Counted from the stretch's first letter, positions 15,769 to 26,238 are shown. The stretch: 64,000 bases of DNA from Streptomyces varsoviensis (GCF_000718635.1 NZ_JOBF01000002.1:248001-312000); one strand, 5' to 3'. The notes: generated by a model not told the origin, from the letters alone. Translations and numbers: made by a program.

Positions 15769-16302
15769 TCAGTCGCCGGTGGCGCCGTCGATGGCCTGGC
15801 GGATGAGATCCGCGTGGCCGTTGTGGCGCGCGTACTCCTCGATCATGTGGGTCATGATCCAGCGGAGGTTGAAGTCCTCGCCGCTGCGGTGGGCGCCGAG
15901 ATTGGGGTCGTCCAGCGACCGGGACGCCGCCGCCTCGCGGGCCCGCTCGATCTCATGCTGCCAGGTGGCGTAGGCGGCCTCGAACGTGTCCTGCTCGGTG
16001 ACGCGGAAATCCCCGTCCAGATCGTCGTCGCTGTAGTGGATCGGAGGGGCGTCCTCCCCGGCGAGCACCCGCCGGAACCAGCCGCGCTCCACGTCCGCCA
16101 TGTGCCGTACGAGCCCCATCAGCGTGAGGTCCGACGGCGGCACGGACGCCTCGCGCAGTTGCGCGTCGTCGAGCCCGGCGCACTTGGCGGCCAGGACGGC
16201 CCGGTGCTGTTCGAGCCAGCCCTCCAGCATGGCGCGCTCGCCGCCGGTCGTCGGCGGGGAAGGGATCTTCGCGGGGATCTCGGGAATCGTCATGCGCCCC
16301 AT
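15769..16302 (-). CDS. DinB family (DUF664) protein
   Basis: 177 aa from ATG 16302; an in-frame ATG at 16293 (MTIPEIPAKIP) has GGATGGGG just ahead of it and may be the true start. The four-helix DinB/DUF664 pattern is visible: MLEGWLEQHRAVLAAKCAGL, then TLMGLVRHMADVERGWF with a metal-type His, and WIMTHMIEEYARHNGHADLI with two further His. These proteins form a metal-binding bundle related to mycothiol-dependent enzymes such as maleylpyruvate isomerase. The reaction of this one is unknown. It stands alone between the decarboxylase and an oxidoreductase gene. Confidence 0.85.
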   Translation of the reverse strand: MGRMTIPEIPAKIPSPPTTGGERAMLEGWLEQHRAVLAAKCAGLDDAQLREASVPPSDLTLMGLVRHMADVERGWFRRVLAGEDAPPIHYSDDDLDGDFRVTEQDTFEAAYATWQHEIERAREAAASRSLDDPNLGAHRSGEDFNLRWIMTHMIEEYARHNGHADLIRQAIDGATGD

Positions 16303-16487
16303 CCTGACCGTTCGAACGGCGCCGGGGCCAGGGAAATATCTCAGGGGGCGGGGCCCCTGGGCGCCGCGGCATTATCCGGCCCCCGGACCCGCCGCGGACC
16401 CGCCGCGGCGTACTGGACCGGCGGTCGCCGGGACGCCCGTATGCTGCCGGGGCAAAGATCGCACAGCACGCGCACCAGGGAGCACTC

Positions 16488-17393
16488 GTGAAGGTCGGCT
16501 GCATCGGGCTCGGAGACATCGCGCGGAAGGGCTACCTGCCGGTGCTCACCGCCCAGCCGGGGGTGGAACCGCACCTGCACACCCGCACCCCCGCCACCCT
16601 CCACCGCGTCGCCGACGCCTACCGCGTGCCCGCCGCCCACCGCCACACCGACCTCGACTCGCTGCTCGCCGCGGGCCTCGACGCGGCCTTCGTGCACGCC
16701 CCCACCACCGCCCACCCGGAGATCGTCGGCCGTCTCCTGGAGGCCGGGGTGCCGACCTACGTCGACAAGCCCCTCGCCTACGACCTGGCCACCAGCGAGC
16801 GGCTCGTCCGCCTCGCCCACCGCCGCCAAGTCGGGCTCACCGTCGGCTTCAACCGCCGCTACGCGCCCGGCTACGCCCAGTGCGCCGAGCACCCGCGCGA
16901 ACTGATCCTGCTGCAGAAGAACCGCGTCGGCCTCGCCGAGGCGCCGCGCACCCTCGTCTTCGACGACTTCATCCACGTCATCGACACCCTCCGCTTCCTC
17001 GTCCCCGGCACCGTCGAGCACGTCGACGTACGGGCCCGGATCCGCGACGGCCTCATGCACCACGTCGTGCTCCAGCTCTCCGGCGACGGCTTCACCGCCA
17101 TCGGCACCATGAACCGGCTCAGCGGCTCCACGGAGGAGATCCTCGACGTCTCCGGGCAGGACGCCAAGCGCCAGGTGCTCAACCTCGCCGAGGTCGTCGA
17201 CCACGCCGGGACGCTCGGCGTGCGCCGCCGCGGCGACTGGGTGCCGGTCGCCCGGCAGCGCGGCATCGAGCAGATCACCCTGGCCTTCCTCGACGCCGTA
17301 CGGGCCGGGGAGCCCTGGGACGCCGAGGACGCCCTGCGCACGCACGAGATGTGCGAGCGCGTCGTCAACCTCGCCCTCGACCAGGCCTCCTGA
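16488..17393 (+). CDS. Gfo/Idh/MocA family oxidoreductase
   Basis: 301 aa from GTG 16488. The N-terminal Rossmann fold has CIGLGDIARKGYLPVL. The EKP-type signature appears as YVDKPLAYDL (Lys for catalysis), and GLTVGFNRRYAP matches the family. It would oxidise or reduce a sugar, inositol or related polyol with NAD(P), substrate undetermined. The second half has DDFIHVIDTLRFLVPG, with the His-x3-Asp of the family active site. Its 3' end overlaps the convergent N-acyltransferase gene by 29 bp. Confidence 0.85.
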   Translation: MKVGCIGLGDIARKGYLPVLTAQPGVEPHLHTRTPATLHRVADAYRVPAAHRHTDLDSLLAAGLDAAFVHAPTTAHPEIVGRLLEAGVPTYVDKPLAYDLATSERLVRLAHRRQVGLTVGFNRRYAPGYAQCAEHPRELILLQKNRVGLAEAPRTLVFDDFIHVIDTLRFLVPGTVEHVDVRARIRDGLMHHVVLQLSGDGFTAIGTMNRLSGSTEEILDVSGQDAKRQVLNLAEVVDHAGTLGVRRRGDWVPVARQRGIEQITLAFLDAVRAGEPWDAEDALRTHEMCERVVNLALDQAS

Positions 17394-18900
17394 CGGCCCG
17401 TACGCCCACGGCCGCGCCGGACACCGCGAGCGCGGCCAGCGCCCCGTACACCGTCCAGTCGCCGAACCGCACGTACAGGGTCGTGCCGCGCGCCAGCGGT
17501 ACGTCGTAGACCGCCGCCGTGCTGCGCGACGTCGACAGCCGGGCGCCGACCGGCTCGCCGCGCGGCCCGGCCACCGCGCTCATCCCCGTCAGCGTGGCGT
17601 GCACCATCGGCCGCCCGGTCTCGGCGGCCCGCAGCGCGGCCAGCGAGGCGTGCTGCTCGGGCGCCCAACTGTGCTGGAAGGTCGAGGTCGACGACTGCGC
17701 GACGAGTATCCGCGCCCCCTCGCGCACCAGATGCCGGCTCATGTCGGGGAACGCCGACTCGAAGCAGACCAACGGGCCCGCGGGCAGCCCGTCCGCGCTG
17801 CCGATCCGCATCACCACCGGGCGCTCGCCCCGCCGCCGGTCCTCGCCCGCCGCCCTGCCCACGGAGGTGGCCCAGCCCAGCACCGACCGCGCCGGGACGT
17901 ACTCGCCGAACGGCACCAGCCGCATCTTGTCGTAGCGGTCGCCGGTCGGCCCGTCCGGCCCGACCAGCACCGAACTCTTGAAGATCCCCGGCTGGTCCGC
18001 GCGCCGCGCGTCGACGTTGACCAGCAGCTCCGCGCCCACCGTCCGGGACAGCGCGGCGAGGCGCGCCCGCAGGTCCGGCCGGGTTCCCAGGTCCTGGCCC
18101 ACGCTGCTCTCGCCCCACACCACCAGTTCCACGCCGCGCCCCGCGAGCCGCCGGGTCAGCGCTTCCTCGCGGTCGAAGCGGCGCCGCCCGTCCGTACCGC
18201 CGTCGATCACCCCGGGCTGTACGACCGCGATACGGACCGTGCCCGCGGGCGTCGGCGGCGGCGCCCACGCCCACGCGCAGCCGCCCGCCGCCGCGCACAC
18301 CAGCAGCCCGGCGAGCGCGGCCGTACGGGCCCGGGCGAGCGCGATGACCGCGGCGAGGGCCGTGTTCACCGCCACGAGGAGGAAGCCGACCAGCCACACC
18401 CCGCCGACGGACGCGAGCCGCAGCGCGGGCGCGACCTGCCACTGGCTGGCGCCCAGCAGCCCCCACGGGCCGCCCAAGTACTGCCAGGAGCGGACCAGCT
18501 CGACCATCAGCCACCCGGACGGCACGAGGACCAGTGCCGCCGCCACCGTGCCCGTACCGGGCGCGCCGCCCAGCAGCCGGCGCACCAGCCAGCCCCACGG
18601 CGCCCACAACACCCCGAGCAGGGCGGCCAGCACGAGGATGAAGACGTGCAGGCTCGGCAACAGCCAGTGGTGCACGGCCAGCAGGAACCCGGCGCCGCCG
18701 AGCCAGCCGTCCAGCGCCGCGCGACGGCCCGTGCCGGCCGACCGGATCAGCAGCAGCCACGGGACGAGGGCGATGTAGGCGAGCCACCACAGGGAGGGGG
18801 CCGGGAACGCCAGGGCGGGCAGCGCGCCCGCGAGGAGCGCGGCGGCGCCCCGCCACCACGGCGACGCGAGCCGCTGCCGTCCGTCGACCGTCCCCGCCAT
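17365..18900 (-). CDS. lnt: Apolipoprotein N-acyltransferase
   Basis: 511-aa integral membrane enzyme that adds a third acyl chain to the N-terminal Cys of lipoproteins. The N-terminal 200 residues hold about six membrane helices (LLAGALPALAFPAP, LVPWLLLI, WLVGFLLVAVNTALAAVIAL). The nitrilase-type domain shows the Glu-Lys-Cys triad region: VVWGESS, YDKMRLVPFGEYVPA and LVCFESAFPDMS. Streptomycetes usually encode two Lnt-like proteins. It converges on the Gfo/Idh/MocA gene with a 29-bp overlap. A final helix (VYGALAALAVSGAAVGV) precedes a basic tail, as is normal for Lnt. Confidence 0.9.
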   Translation of the reverse strand: MAGTVDGRQRLASPWWRGAAALLAGALPALAFPAPSLWWLAYIALVPWLLLIRSAGTGRRAALDGWLGGAGFLLAVHHWLLPSLHVFILVLAALLGVLWAPWGWLVRRLLGGAPGTGTVAAALVLVPSGWLMVELVRSWQYLGGPWGLLGASQWQVAPALRLASVGGVWLVGFLLVAVNTALAAVIALARARTAALAGLLVCAAAGGCAWAWAPPPTPAGTVRIAVVQPGVIDGGTDGRRRFDREEALTRRLAGRGVELVVWGESSVGQDLGTRPDLRARLAALSRTVGAELLVNVDARRADQPGIFKSSVLVGPDGPTGDRYDKMRLVPFGEYVPARSVLGWATSVGRAAGEDRRRGERPVVMRIGSADGLPAGPLVCFESAFPDMSRHLVREGARILVAQSSTSTFQHSWAPEQHASLAALRAAETGRPMVHATLTGMSAVAGPRGEPVGARLSTSRSTAAVYDVPLARGTTLYVRFGDWTVYGALAALAVSGAAVGVRAVRRPGRGRG

Positions 18901-19013
18901 GCATGCCTCCCTCGCGCCGGCCGATCACCAGTGTGCGGGAGGAAGACGATCAGGCACAGGGCGCGGTGGGCGCGACACGCGGCGGCGCTTCGCGGTCGCA
19001 TACGATGGCCGCC

Positions 19014-19208
19014 ATGATCGAGAACGCCCCCGCCCATGAGCCCGCGCCGAGCCCGGCGGCGGCCGAGGCGCCGGCGAGCAACGGCGCGGGGACCGAGGAG
19101 TACAAGGAGCGCGGGGTCGCGCTGCGGGTCTTCGTCTATGTGGTGGCGGGCCACTTCTTCGCCGCGTTCATCTGGCTGCTCTTCTATCTGGGGGCGCACG
19201 CCGAGTAG
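19014..19208 (+). CDS. DUF6126 single-pass membrane mini-protein
   Basis: A 64-aa protein from ATG 19014 (an in-frame ATG at 19005 adds three residues). The first half is a Pro/Ala-rich acidic tail, then EEYKERGVALRVFVYVV and GHFFAAFIWLLFYLGAHAE, a single hydrophobic helix close to the C-terminus. I recognise the ERGVALRVFVYV core of DUF6126. Such genes often lie beside DNA-binding protein genes in Streptomyces, but no such neighbour is seen here. Function unknown. Confidence 0.75.
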   Translation: MIENAPAHEPAPSPAAAEAPASNGAGTEEYKERGVALRVFVYVVAGHFFAAFIWLLFYLGAHAE

Positions 19209-20577
<1,369 letters not shown>

Positions 20578-20740
20578 CCCACCGCACCGCCGTCTCCGGA
20601 GGGAGGCCACAGCCCTCCGGAGGAACGCGGAAACCCCGCTGAGAACGGACGAGGACCCCTGACGCCGCAGGCGCGCCCCGCCGCCCAGTCCCCCCGCCCC
20701 TCGCGAGCGCTTGCCCGCAGGACCCCTCGCCGTACGCATT

Positions 20741-20802
20741 GCCGAACACCGACGAAGACCCGCCCAGCACCGCCGAACACCGACGAAGACCCGCCCAGCA
20801 CC
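20741..20802. repeat. Two direct copies of a 31-bp repeat before the terpene synthase gene
   Basis: The 31-bp unit beginning GCCGAACACCGACGAAGACC occurs at 20741-20771 and again, identical, at 20772-20802. A third start (GCCGAACCC) follows immediately. The array ends 19 bp before the terpene synthase ATG, so it lies in its leader. Confidence 0.8.
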
Positions 20803-20821
20803 GCCGAACCCAGGAGCCGAG

Positions 20822-22024
20822 ATGCCCGTCAGCGCGCCGCTCACCGGCCGGCGACTGCCGCCGTTCTACTGCCCGATCGAATCCCTCGTCCATCCGCGGG
20901 CCGACCGGATCGAACGGCGCGCCATCGCCTGGCTCGACGCCAGCGGCATCTTCGCCAACGATGTCGACCGGGCCTGGAACATCGCCTCCCACGCCACGGA
21001 ATTCAGTTGCCGGGTCGCCCCGCACGGCGAGGAGGAACCCCTCTTCCTCTTCGCCATCTGGAACCACTGGATGTTCGCCCTCGACGACGTCCGGCTCGAC
21101 ACCGGATCACCGGCCGCCCGCCACCTCGACATCGTCGACCTCGGCTTCCGCATGACCCGCTGCGTCGAGGCGCCCCGCTCCGGCATGCTCGGCACGGGCC
21201 CCGTCGCCGCCGCCCTCGACGACCTCGTCGCCCGCACCCGGGCGCTGACCACCCCCGTACAGTTCCAGCGGCTCGCCGAGGGCGTCCGGGACTTCCTGCT
21301 GGGCGTCGCCTGGCAGAACGGCAACAGCGCCCGCGGCATCATGCCGACCCTGGCCGACTACCTGCCGGGCCGGATCTCGGACGTCGGCGGCCGGTTCGAC
21401 GCGGCCTTCATCGAGATAGCCAACGACATCGAGGTGCCCGCCGAACAGCTCTGCTCCGACGCCGTACGGGCCATGACCGAGGCCACGGGGCTGATCGTGG
21501 CCTGCGACAACGACCTGCTCTCCTACGCCAAGGAGGAGAGCAGGCGCGCGAGCGGCCAACAGCCCGCCCAGAACGTCGTCAACGTCCTCATGCACCACAA
21601 CCGGTGCACCCTCGACCAGGCGGTCGCCGACGCCCAGGCCGTCCGTGACCGCACCATGACCCTCTTCCTGACCCTGCGCGACCAGCTTCTCGACGGCGCG
21701 GGCCCGGCCCTGCGCCGCTACCTCGAAGGGCTGGGCCACTTCATCGCCGGGAACATCCGGTGGTCCGACACCGCCCCGCGCTACGCCAGCCCCCGCAATC
21801 GCCACGAACTCCCCGTACCCGGCGCGAGACTGGGCGTCACCTGGCGGGACGGCCCCACCGACCCGAGCACCGAGCCGCTGCCCCTACCGACCCTGGCCTG
21901 GTGGTGGGACCAACTGCGCGTACCGCGTCAGAGCCCGCGCCACCACCGGACCAGCGACCGCCACCAGGACTTGACCAGCAGTGCCGCGCCGGCCGGCGGC
22001 CCGGGGTCCGCCGCGGCCGGCTGA
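20822..22024 (+). CDS. Class I terpene synthase
   Basis: 400 aa from ATG 20822. All class I landmarks are visible: the Asp-rich metal motif DDVRLD at 88-93, the NSE triad NDLLSYAKE (Asn230, Ser234, Glu238), a candidate pyrophosphate-sensor Arg184, and the terminal Arg-Tyr pair at 320-321. It would ionise and cyclise a prenyl diphosphate, probably the methylated product of the upstream methyltransferase. It lacks the long Pro-rich N-terminus of 2-methylisoborneol synthase. The last 60 residues are a disordered Pro/Arg tail whose DNA overlaps the convergent P450 gene by 97 bp. Product unknown. Confidence 0.85.
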   Translation: MPVSAPLTGRRLPPFYCPIESLVHPRADRIERRAIAWLDASGIFANDVDRAWNIASHATEFSCRVAPHGEEEPLFLFAIWNHWMFALDDVRLDTGSPAARHLDIVDLGFRMTRCVEAPRSGMLGTGPVAAALDDLVARTRALTTPVQFQRLAEGVRDFLLGVAWQNGNSARGIMPTLADYLPGRISDVGGRFDAAFIEIANDIEVPAEQLCSDAVRAMTEATGLIVACDNDLLSYAKEESRRASGQQPAQNVVNVLMHHNRCTLDQAVADAQAVRDRTMTLFLTLRDQLLDGAGPALRRYLEGLGHFIAGNIRWSDTAPRYASPRNRHELPVPGARLGVTWRDGPTDPSTEPLPLPTLAWWWDQLRVPRQSPRHHRTSDRHQDLTSSAAPAGGPGSAAAG

Positions 22025-23388
22025 CGGGGCGCCGCGGCCGACTGGCGGGGCGCCCCGTCCTGTTCCGCGAACGGCGCCTCCGGCTCGGCGCCCCTTCCGG
22101 TCCCGGCGGGCTGCTTCGGCTGCCGGGAGAACCGCACCGGCAGGCCGTCGAGATGGCGGACCATCAGGGACGAGGTCCACGTCAGCTCCGCCTCCTCGCA
22201 GGTGATGTCGAGATCGGGCAGCCGGGTCAGCAGCGTCTCGATGCCCGTCTCCGCGATGGCCCGGCCGATGTCCTGGCCGGGGCACTCGTGGGTGCCGCCG
22301 CTGAACGCCAGATGGGACCGGTTGCCGTGGATCGGCGCCATCGGGTCGGGGCGGATCACGGCGTCCGTGTTCGCCGCCGCGAGCCCGATCACCAGGGCGT
22401 CGCCCGCCTTGATCTGCTGGCCCGCCAGCTCGGTGTCCTGCGCCGCCCAGCGGCCGAGGATCGTCATGAACGGCGGCTCGTCCCAGAGCACTTGCTCCAC
22501 CGCGTCCGGCCACGTCAGATGGCCGCCCGCCAGGTGGGCGTGGAAGCGCGGATCGGTGAGCACCGTCTTCAGCGTGTTCGCGATCAGGTTCGCGGTGCTC
22601 TCGAACGCCATGATGAGCACGAGCCGCAGATGGTGCTCGACCTCCTGGTCGGAGAGGCCCGAGGGGTGCTCGATCAGCCAGCTCGTGAGGTCCATGCCGG
22701 GCGTGACGTGCTTGCGCGCCACCAGCCTGCTCAGCGTCTCCTCGAGGTACGCGTTGCTGGCGACCGACGTCTTCGTGCCCTTGACCATGTCGCGCGCGGC
22801 CTCCACCAGCCGCGGACCGTACTCGCCCGGCATGCCGAGCAGCGTCGTCATCACCAGCATCGGCAGCGGCTCCGCGAAGTGGTGCACCAGGTCGCCGGTG
22901 CCCTTGGTGCAGAACGCGTCGATCAGATCATGGGCGGCCCGCGTGATGTGGCGCCGAAGGCTCCGGCGGTCGAAGCGGTCCAGGCTGTCGTTGACCGCCC
23001 CGCGCCAGCGCTCGTGCACCTGTCCGTCGGCGAAGACGCAGATGGGCTGCCAGGCGGAGACCGGCGCCAGCGGATGGTCCGCGGTGAGCCGGCCCTCGCG
23101 CGCCGCGCTCCAGTGCCGCGAGTCGCGGGAGAACCGGGTGGGGGTGCGCACCACTTCCAGATTCTCGCGGTAGCCGAGCACCAGCCAGGCCGGGAGGTCG
23201 CCCTCCAGCAGGACGGGCGCGACGGCGCCGTGCCGCTCGCGCAGCCGCTCGTACAGCTCCAGGGGGTCGGTGTCGCCCTCCGGCCCGTACAGCCGGGTGA
23301 TCCCGTCGGGGGGGCCGCCGTGCGCCGGGCACTGCGGCGGCGGCGCGAGGGGGGGCTGGGCGCGGGCGTGTTCGTCGGGGAAGGTCAC
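21928..23388 (-). CDS. CYP157-like cytochrome P450 of the conservon (CvnE-like)
   Basis: 486 aa from GTG 23388, overlapping the GTPase stop by four bases (GTGA). The heme-binding loop is FSGGTHECPGQDIG with its axial Cys. In the K helix the usual ExxR is replaced by EQVLW, a change reported for the streptomycete CYP157 family, whose genes also sit in conservons. The I-helix reads MAFESTANL instead of the usual AGxDT. About 60 C-terminal residues form a Pro/Ala/Gln-rich tail. Substrate unknown; the facing terpene synthase gene makes a terpene possible. Whether it catalyses a normal monooxygenation is uncertain. Confidence 0.85.
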   Translation of the reverse strand: MTFPDEHARAQPPLAPPPQCPAHGGPPDGITRLYGPEGDTDPLELYERLRERHGAVAPVLLEGDLPAWLVLGYRENLEVVRTPTRFSRDSRHWSAAREGRLTADHPLAPVSAWQPICVFADGQVHERWRGAVNDSLDRFDRRSLRRHITRAAHDLIDAFCTKGTGDLVHHFAEPLPMLVMTTLLGMPGEYGPRLVEAARDMVKGTKTSVASNAYLEETLSRLVARKHVTPGMDLTSWLIEHPSGLSDQEVEHHLRLVLIMAFESTANLIANTLKTVLTDPRFHAHLAGGHLTWPDAVEQVLWDEPPFMTILGRWAAQDTELAGQQIKAGDALVIGLAAANTDAVIRPDPMAPIHGNRSHLAFSGGTHECPGQDIGRAIAETGIETLLTRLPDLDITCEEAELTWTSSLMVRHLDGLPVRFSRQPKQPAGTGRGAEPEAPFAEQDGAPRQSAAAPRQPAAADPGPPAGAALLVKSWWRSLVRWWRGL

Positions 23389-24008
23389 TGTCGCTCCGGG
23401 GGTGCGGTCGTCAGGGAGTGGAGGTATCGCATGAGCGCCATCAGGGTGTCGCGGCACGAGCCGCGGTCGCGGGCGTCGCACTCGACCATGGGCACCTCGT
23501 CCGGCAGGTCCATGGCGGACCGCAGATCGCGCATCGGATAGGAGGGCGCTCCGGGAAAGGTGTTGATGGCGACCACGAAGGGCACGCTGCGCTCCTCGAG
23601 GTGGCCGACCACCTCGTAACTGACCTCCAGCCGACGCGTGTCGACCAGTACCACGGCGCCCAGCGCGCCCTCGAACAGCCCGTTCCACAGAAACCAGAAG
23701 CGCTGCTGGCCCGGGGTGCCGAACAGGTAGAGCACCAGCCGCTCGTTGATGCTGATCCGGCCGAAGTCCATCGCCACGGTGGTCTCGGTCTTCTCCTCGA
23801 CCCCGGCGAGATCGTCCACCCCCACCCCGGCCTGCGTCATCGTCTCCTCGGTGGTCAGCGGGCGGATCTCGCTCACCGAACCGACCAGGGTCGTCTTTCC
23901 GACGCCGAACCCGCCGACGATCACCACCTTCACCGCCGTGGCGGCGGAGGCGGGGAGATAGTCCTCGCTCCTGGGGCCGGCGTACGCGTCAGAGATTCTG
24001 TAGTCCAT
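23385..24008 (-). CDS. cvnD: Conservon small GTPase CvnD
   Basis: 207 aa from ATG 24008. Ras-like motifs: P-loop GGFGVGKTTLVG (about 32-43), switch II LFGTPGQQRFWFLWNG, and base-recognition NTFPGAP in place of NKxD, as is normal for conservon GTPases. In S. coelicolor the Cvn proteins assemble at the membrane as a receptor-like complex in which CvnD is the GTP switch. It overlaps cvnC by 20 bp and the P450 gene by 4 bp, so the five genes form one operon. Confidence 0.92.
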   Translation of the reverse strand: MDYRISDAYAGPRSEDYLPASAATAVKVVIVGGFGVGKTTLVGSVSEIRPLTTEETMTQAGVGVDDLAGVEEKTETTVAMDFGRISINERLVLYLFGTPGQQRFWFLWNGLFEGALGAVVLVDTRRLEVSYEVVGHLEERSVPFVVAINTFPGAPSYPMRDLRSAMDLPDEVPMVECDARDRGSCRDTLMALMRYLHSLTTAPPERQ

Positions 24009-24348
24009 GCATCACCGCCTCAAGAAGCTGGATATCGGGGAGCGCGGCGGCCGGTACCGGAGGCCGCGCCTCTACGTGCTCCTGGGCCACCAGGTCGTTC
24101 AGCAGCACGAGCAGGGCGCTGACGGGCAGGGAGAGATACGCGGAGATCTCGGCCACCGACAAGGGGTAGTCGCACATCCGCAGGACCGCGGCCTGCTCGG
24201 GCTGTAACCCCGAGTCCGGCACGGAGCGGGTGACGATCAGCGTCACCAGGTCGAGGGGGCCCTTGTACCGCGCCGGGCCGCCGTCCTCGGAGAGGGCGAA
24301 CAGCCGTTCAGGGCTGCCCGGTTCCCAGCATTGTCCCGCCTCGCTCAT
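23989..24348 (-). CDS. cvnC: Conservon DUF742 protein CvnC
   Basis: 119 aa from ATG 24348. The core is PLDLVTLIVTRSV, then LQPEQAAVLRMCDYPLSVAE and ISAYLSLPVSALLVLLNDLV, a winged-helix-like fold, and it ends LPDIQLLEAVMHGLQNL. This is DUF742, always the third conservon gene. It probably bridges the roadblock protein and the GTPase. Start and stop overlap both neighbours (4 bp with cvnB, 20 bp with cvnD). Confidence 0.92.
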   Translation of the reverse strand: MSEAGQCWEPGSPERLFALSEDGGPARYKGPLDLVTLIVTRSVPDSGLQPEQAAVLRMCDYPLSVAEISAYLSLPVSALLVLLNDLVAQEHVEARPPVPAAALPDIQLLEAVMHGLQNL

Positions 24349-24746
24349 GTCACCGGTCCACTGACCCGCGGCGGGCTCGTGAGGTGCTCTCCGATACGGG
24401 CCACCAGGTCGCGCATCTGCGCCCCCATCAGCCCCGTGTCCACGTCGTCGTCGGCCAGCACCGCGAGGTACGCGCCCGGGCCGGCCGCCATCATGTAGAA
24501 GAAGCCGCCGCTGACCTCGATCACGACCAGTCTCATCTGGCCGTCGCCGTGCGGGAACTCGGAGGCGACGGCCGTCGACAGGCTCTGCAGGCCCGCGCAG
24601 GCGGCGGCGAGCCGGTCGGCGGCGTCGGTGTCCGGGCCGTGCTGGGCCATGCGCAGGCCGTCGGAGGACAGCACGATCACGTGGCGGGTCTGGGGCACGC
24701 CTGCCGCCAGGTCCTGGAGCATCCAGTCCATGTTGAACCGCTGCAT
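24345..24746 (-). CDS. cvnB: Conservon roadblock/LC7 protein CvnB
   Basis: 133 aa from ATG 24746, just behind an in-frame GTG at 24749. The roadblock fold is visible: MDWMLQDLAAGVPQTRHVIV, LSSDGLRMAQHG, LVVIEVSGGFFYMMAAGPGA and YLAVLADDDVDTGLMGAQMR. Roadblock proteins bind and regulate small GTPases, here CvnD. It begins seven bases after the cvnA stop. Confidence 0.92.
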   Translation of the reverse strand: MQRFNMDWMLQDLAAGVPQTRHVIVLSSDGLRMAQHGPDTDAADRLAAACAGLQSLSTAVASEFPHGDGQMRLVVIEVSGGFFYMMAAGPGAYLAVLADDDVDTGLMGAQMRDLVARIGEHLTSPPRVSGPVT

Positions 24747-24753
24747 CACTTGG

Positions 24754-26238
24754 CTACTCTTCCTTGTCTGACATTGCGTCGCTGTTCGGCCGGCCCGAAT
24801 CGGCCTCGGGCGCGGGTCCGTTGAAGCCGCTCATGAAGGAGTCGATCCACAGCCCCGGCTCCCGGGGCGGCAGGCTCTCGGCGGAATCGCGCGGCGGGTT
24901 CTCGGATGCGCGGGTCGCGCGGATGCGCGGGGTGTTGGGCATGTGGCGCCGCCGCTGCGGGAGTCCTTCTCCGTGGTACTCGGCGATCGGCGGGTCTTCC
25001 ATGGGCGGCGGCACCTTGGGAGGCGCCGAGCCCGGACGCCTCTTGATCTTGGGGGGCGGGAAGACGGCGGCGCTGGCCACCTCGCCGCCGGGCGCGTGGG
25101 TCGGCCGGATGATCTCCTGCGGGGCGACCAGCACGGCCCGGACACCGCCGTAGGAGGAGGGGCGCAGGGAGATCAGGAAGTCGTGCGTCTTGGAGAGCCG
25201 GCTGACCACGGCCAGGCCGAGCCGCGGCGCCTCGCCGAGGTCGTCCAGGTCCAGCCCGCCGTGCATGGAGTTCAGCACCGCCTCGGCCCGCCGCCGGGTC
25301 TCTTCGGTGAGGCCCACGCCGGAGTCCTCGACCTCGATGGCCACGCCGGACTGGACCTGGGTCGCGGTGAGATGGACCCGGGTCTCCGGCGGGGAGTAGC
25401 GGGTGGCGTTGTCGAGCAGCTCGGCGACGGCGTGGATGAGCGGCTCCACCAGGGGCCCCTCGATCGCGACATCGGCCACCGAGTGCAGCTTGACCCGGCG
25501 GTAGTGGAGGATGCGCGACATCGCCCCGCGCAACACGTTGTACAGCGGGATCTGGCGATTCCACTGGCGCCCGGGCCGCGACCCGCCGAGTACGGCGACA
25601 CTGTCGGCCAGCCGCCCGATCAGCGCGTTGCCGTGGTCGAGGTGGAGCAGGTCCGCGAAGAACTCCCGCTGGTTGCCGTGCCGGTGCTCCATCTCCCGGA
25701 TGTCCGTCGCCTGCTGGTTGACGATGGCCTGCACGCGGCGGGCGATGTTCACGAAGGCGCGCTGCGCGGTTTCGCGCATGTCCTCCTCGATGTGGACGGC
25801 GGTCACGACGGCGCGCAGCAGCTTGCGGTGCGCCGTCGCGTACTCCGGTTCGAACTCGACGGCCGGCGTGACCTGGATGATCACGTCCTCCAGCGGAATG
25901 CTGCGCCGCAGCAGGGTGACCGCCCGCGGCAGCATCTCCTGCGTCAGCCGGTGGATCTCGGCCACGTGCTGGTCGAGCCGGTCCTGGAGGACGGCCTCCC
26001 GTTCGGCGGACCGCCTGCGGAGCGCGTCGATGAGCCGCCCGCGACGGACCGCCTCGGCGGCGGCCAGTGCGACGGCGAGGGCGGCCACCGTGCCGCACCA
26101 GGCCACCGGCGGGCGCGCCTCGGGCGTGACCGACGCCACCGCGACCACCGCGCAGACCGCGACCACGGCGGGCGGCAGCAGCCATATGAGAGCGGAGGTG
26201 GGCCGCCTGGCGTGAGATGACGAGCCAATACCAACCAT
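24754..26238 (-). CDS. cvnA: Conservon sensor-kinase-like protein CvnA
   Basis: 494 aa from GTG 26238. Two N-terminal membrane helices (LIWLLPPAVVAVCAVVAV and TVAALAVALAAAEAV) are followed by a cytoplasmic coiled region (RLDQHVAEIHRLTQEMLPRA), a dimerisation-like LLHLDHGNALIGRLADSV, and a GHKL ATPase domain with N-box AVAELLDNATRYSPP, VEDSGVGL and RLGLAVVSRLS. The last 120 residues are a Pro-rich tail. It is the receptor-like first gene of the conservon. No extracellular sensor domain is present, so signal input must be within the membrane or cytoplasm. Confidence 0.92.
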   Translation of the reverse strand: MVGIGSSSHARRPTSALIWLLPPAVVAVCAVVAVASVTPEARPPVAWCGTVAALAVALAAAEAVRRGRLIDALRRRSAEREAVLQDRLDQHVAEIHRLTQEMLPRAVTLLRRSIPLEDVIIQVTPAVEFEPEYATAHRKLLRAVVTAVHIEEDMRETAQRAFVNIARRVQAIVNQQATDIREMEHRHGNQREFFADLLHLDHGNALIGRLADSVAVLGGSRPGRQWNRQIPLYNVLRGAMSRILHYRRVKLHSVADVAIEGPLVEPLIHAVAELLDNATRYSPPETRVHLTATQVQSGVAIEVEDSGVGLTEETRRRAEAVLNSMHGGLDLDDLGEAPRLGLAVVSRLSKTHDFLISLRPSSYGGVRAVLVAPQEIIRPTHAPGGEVASAAVFPPPKIKRRPGSAPPKVPPPMEDPPIAEYHGEGLPQRRRHMPNTPRIRATRASENPPRDSAESLPPREPGLWIDSFMSGFNGPAPEADSGRPNSDAMSDKEE

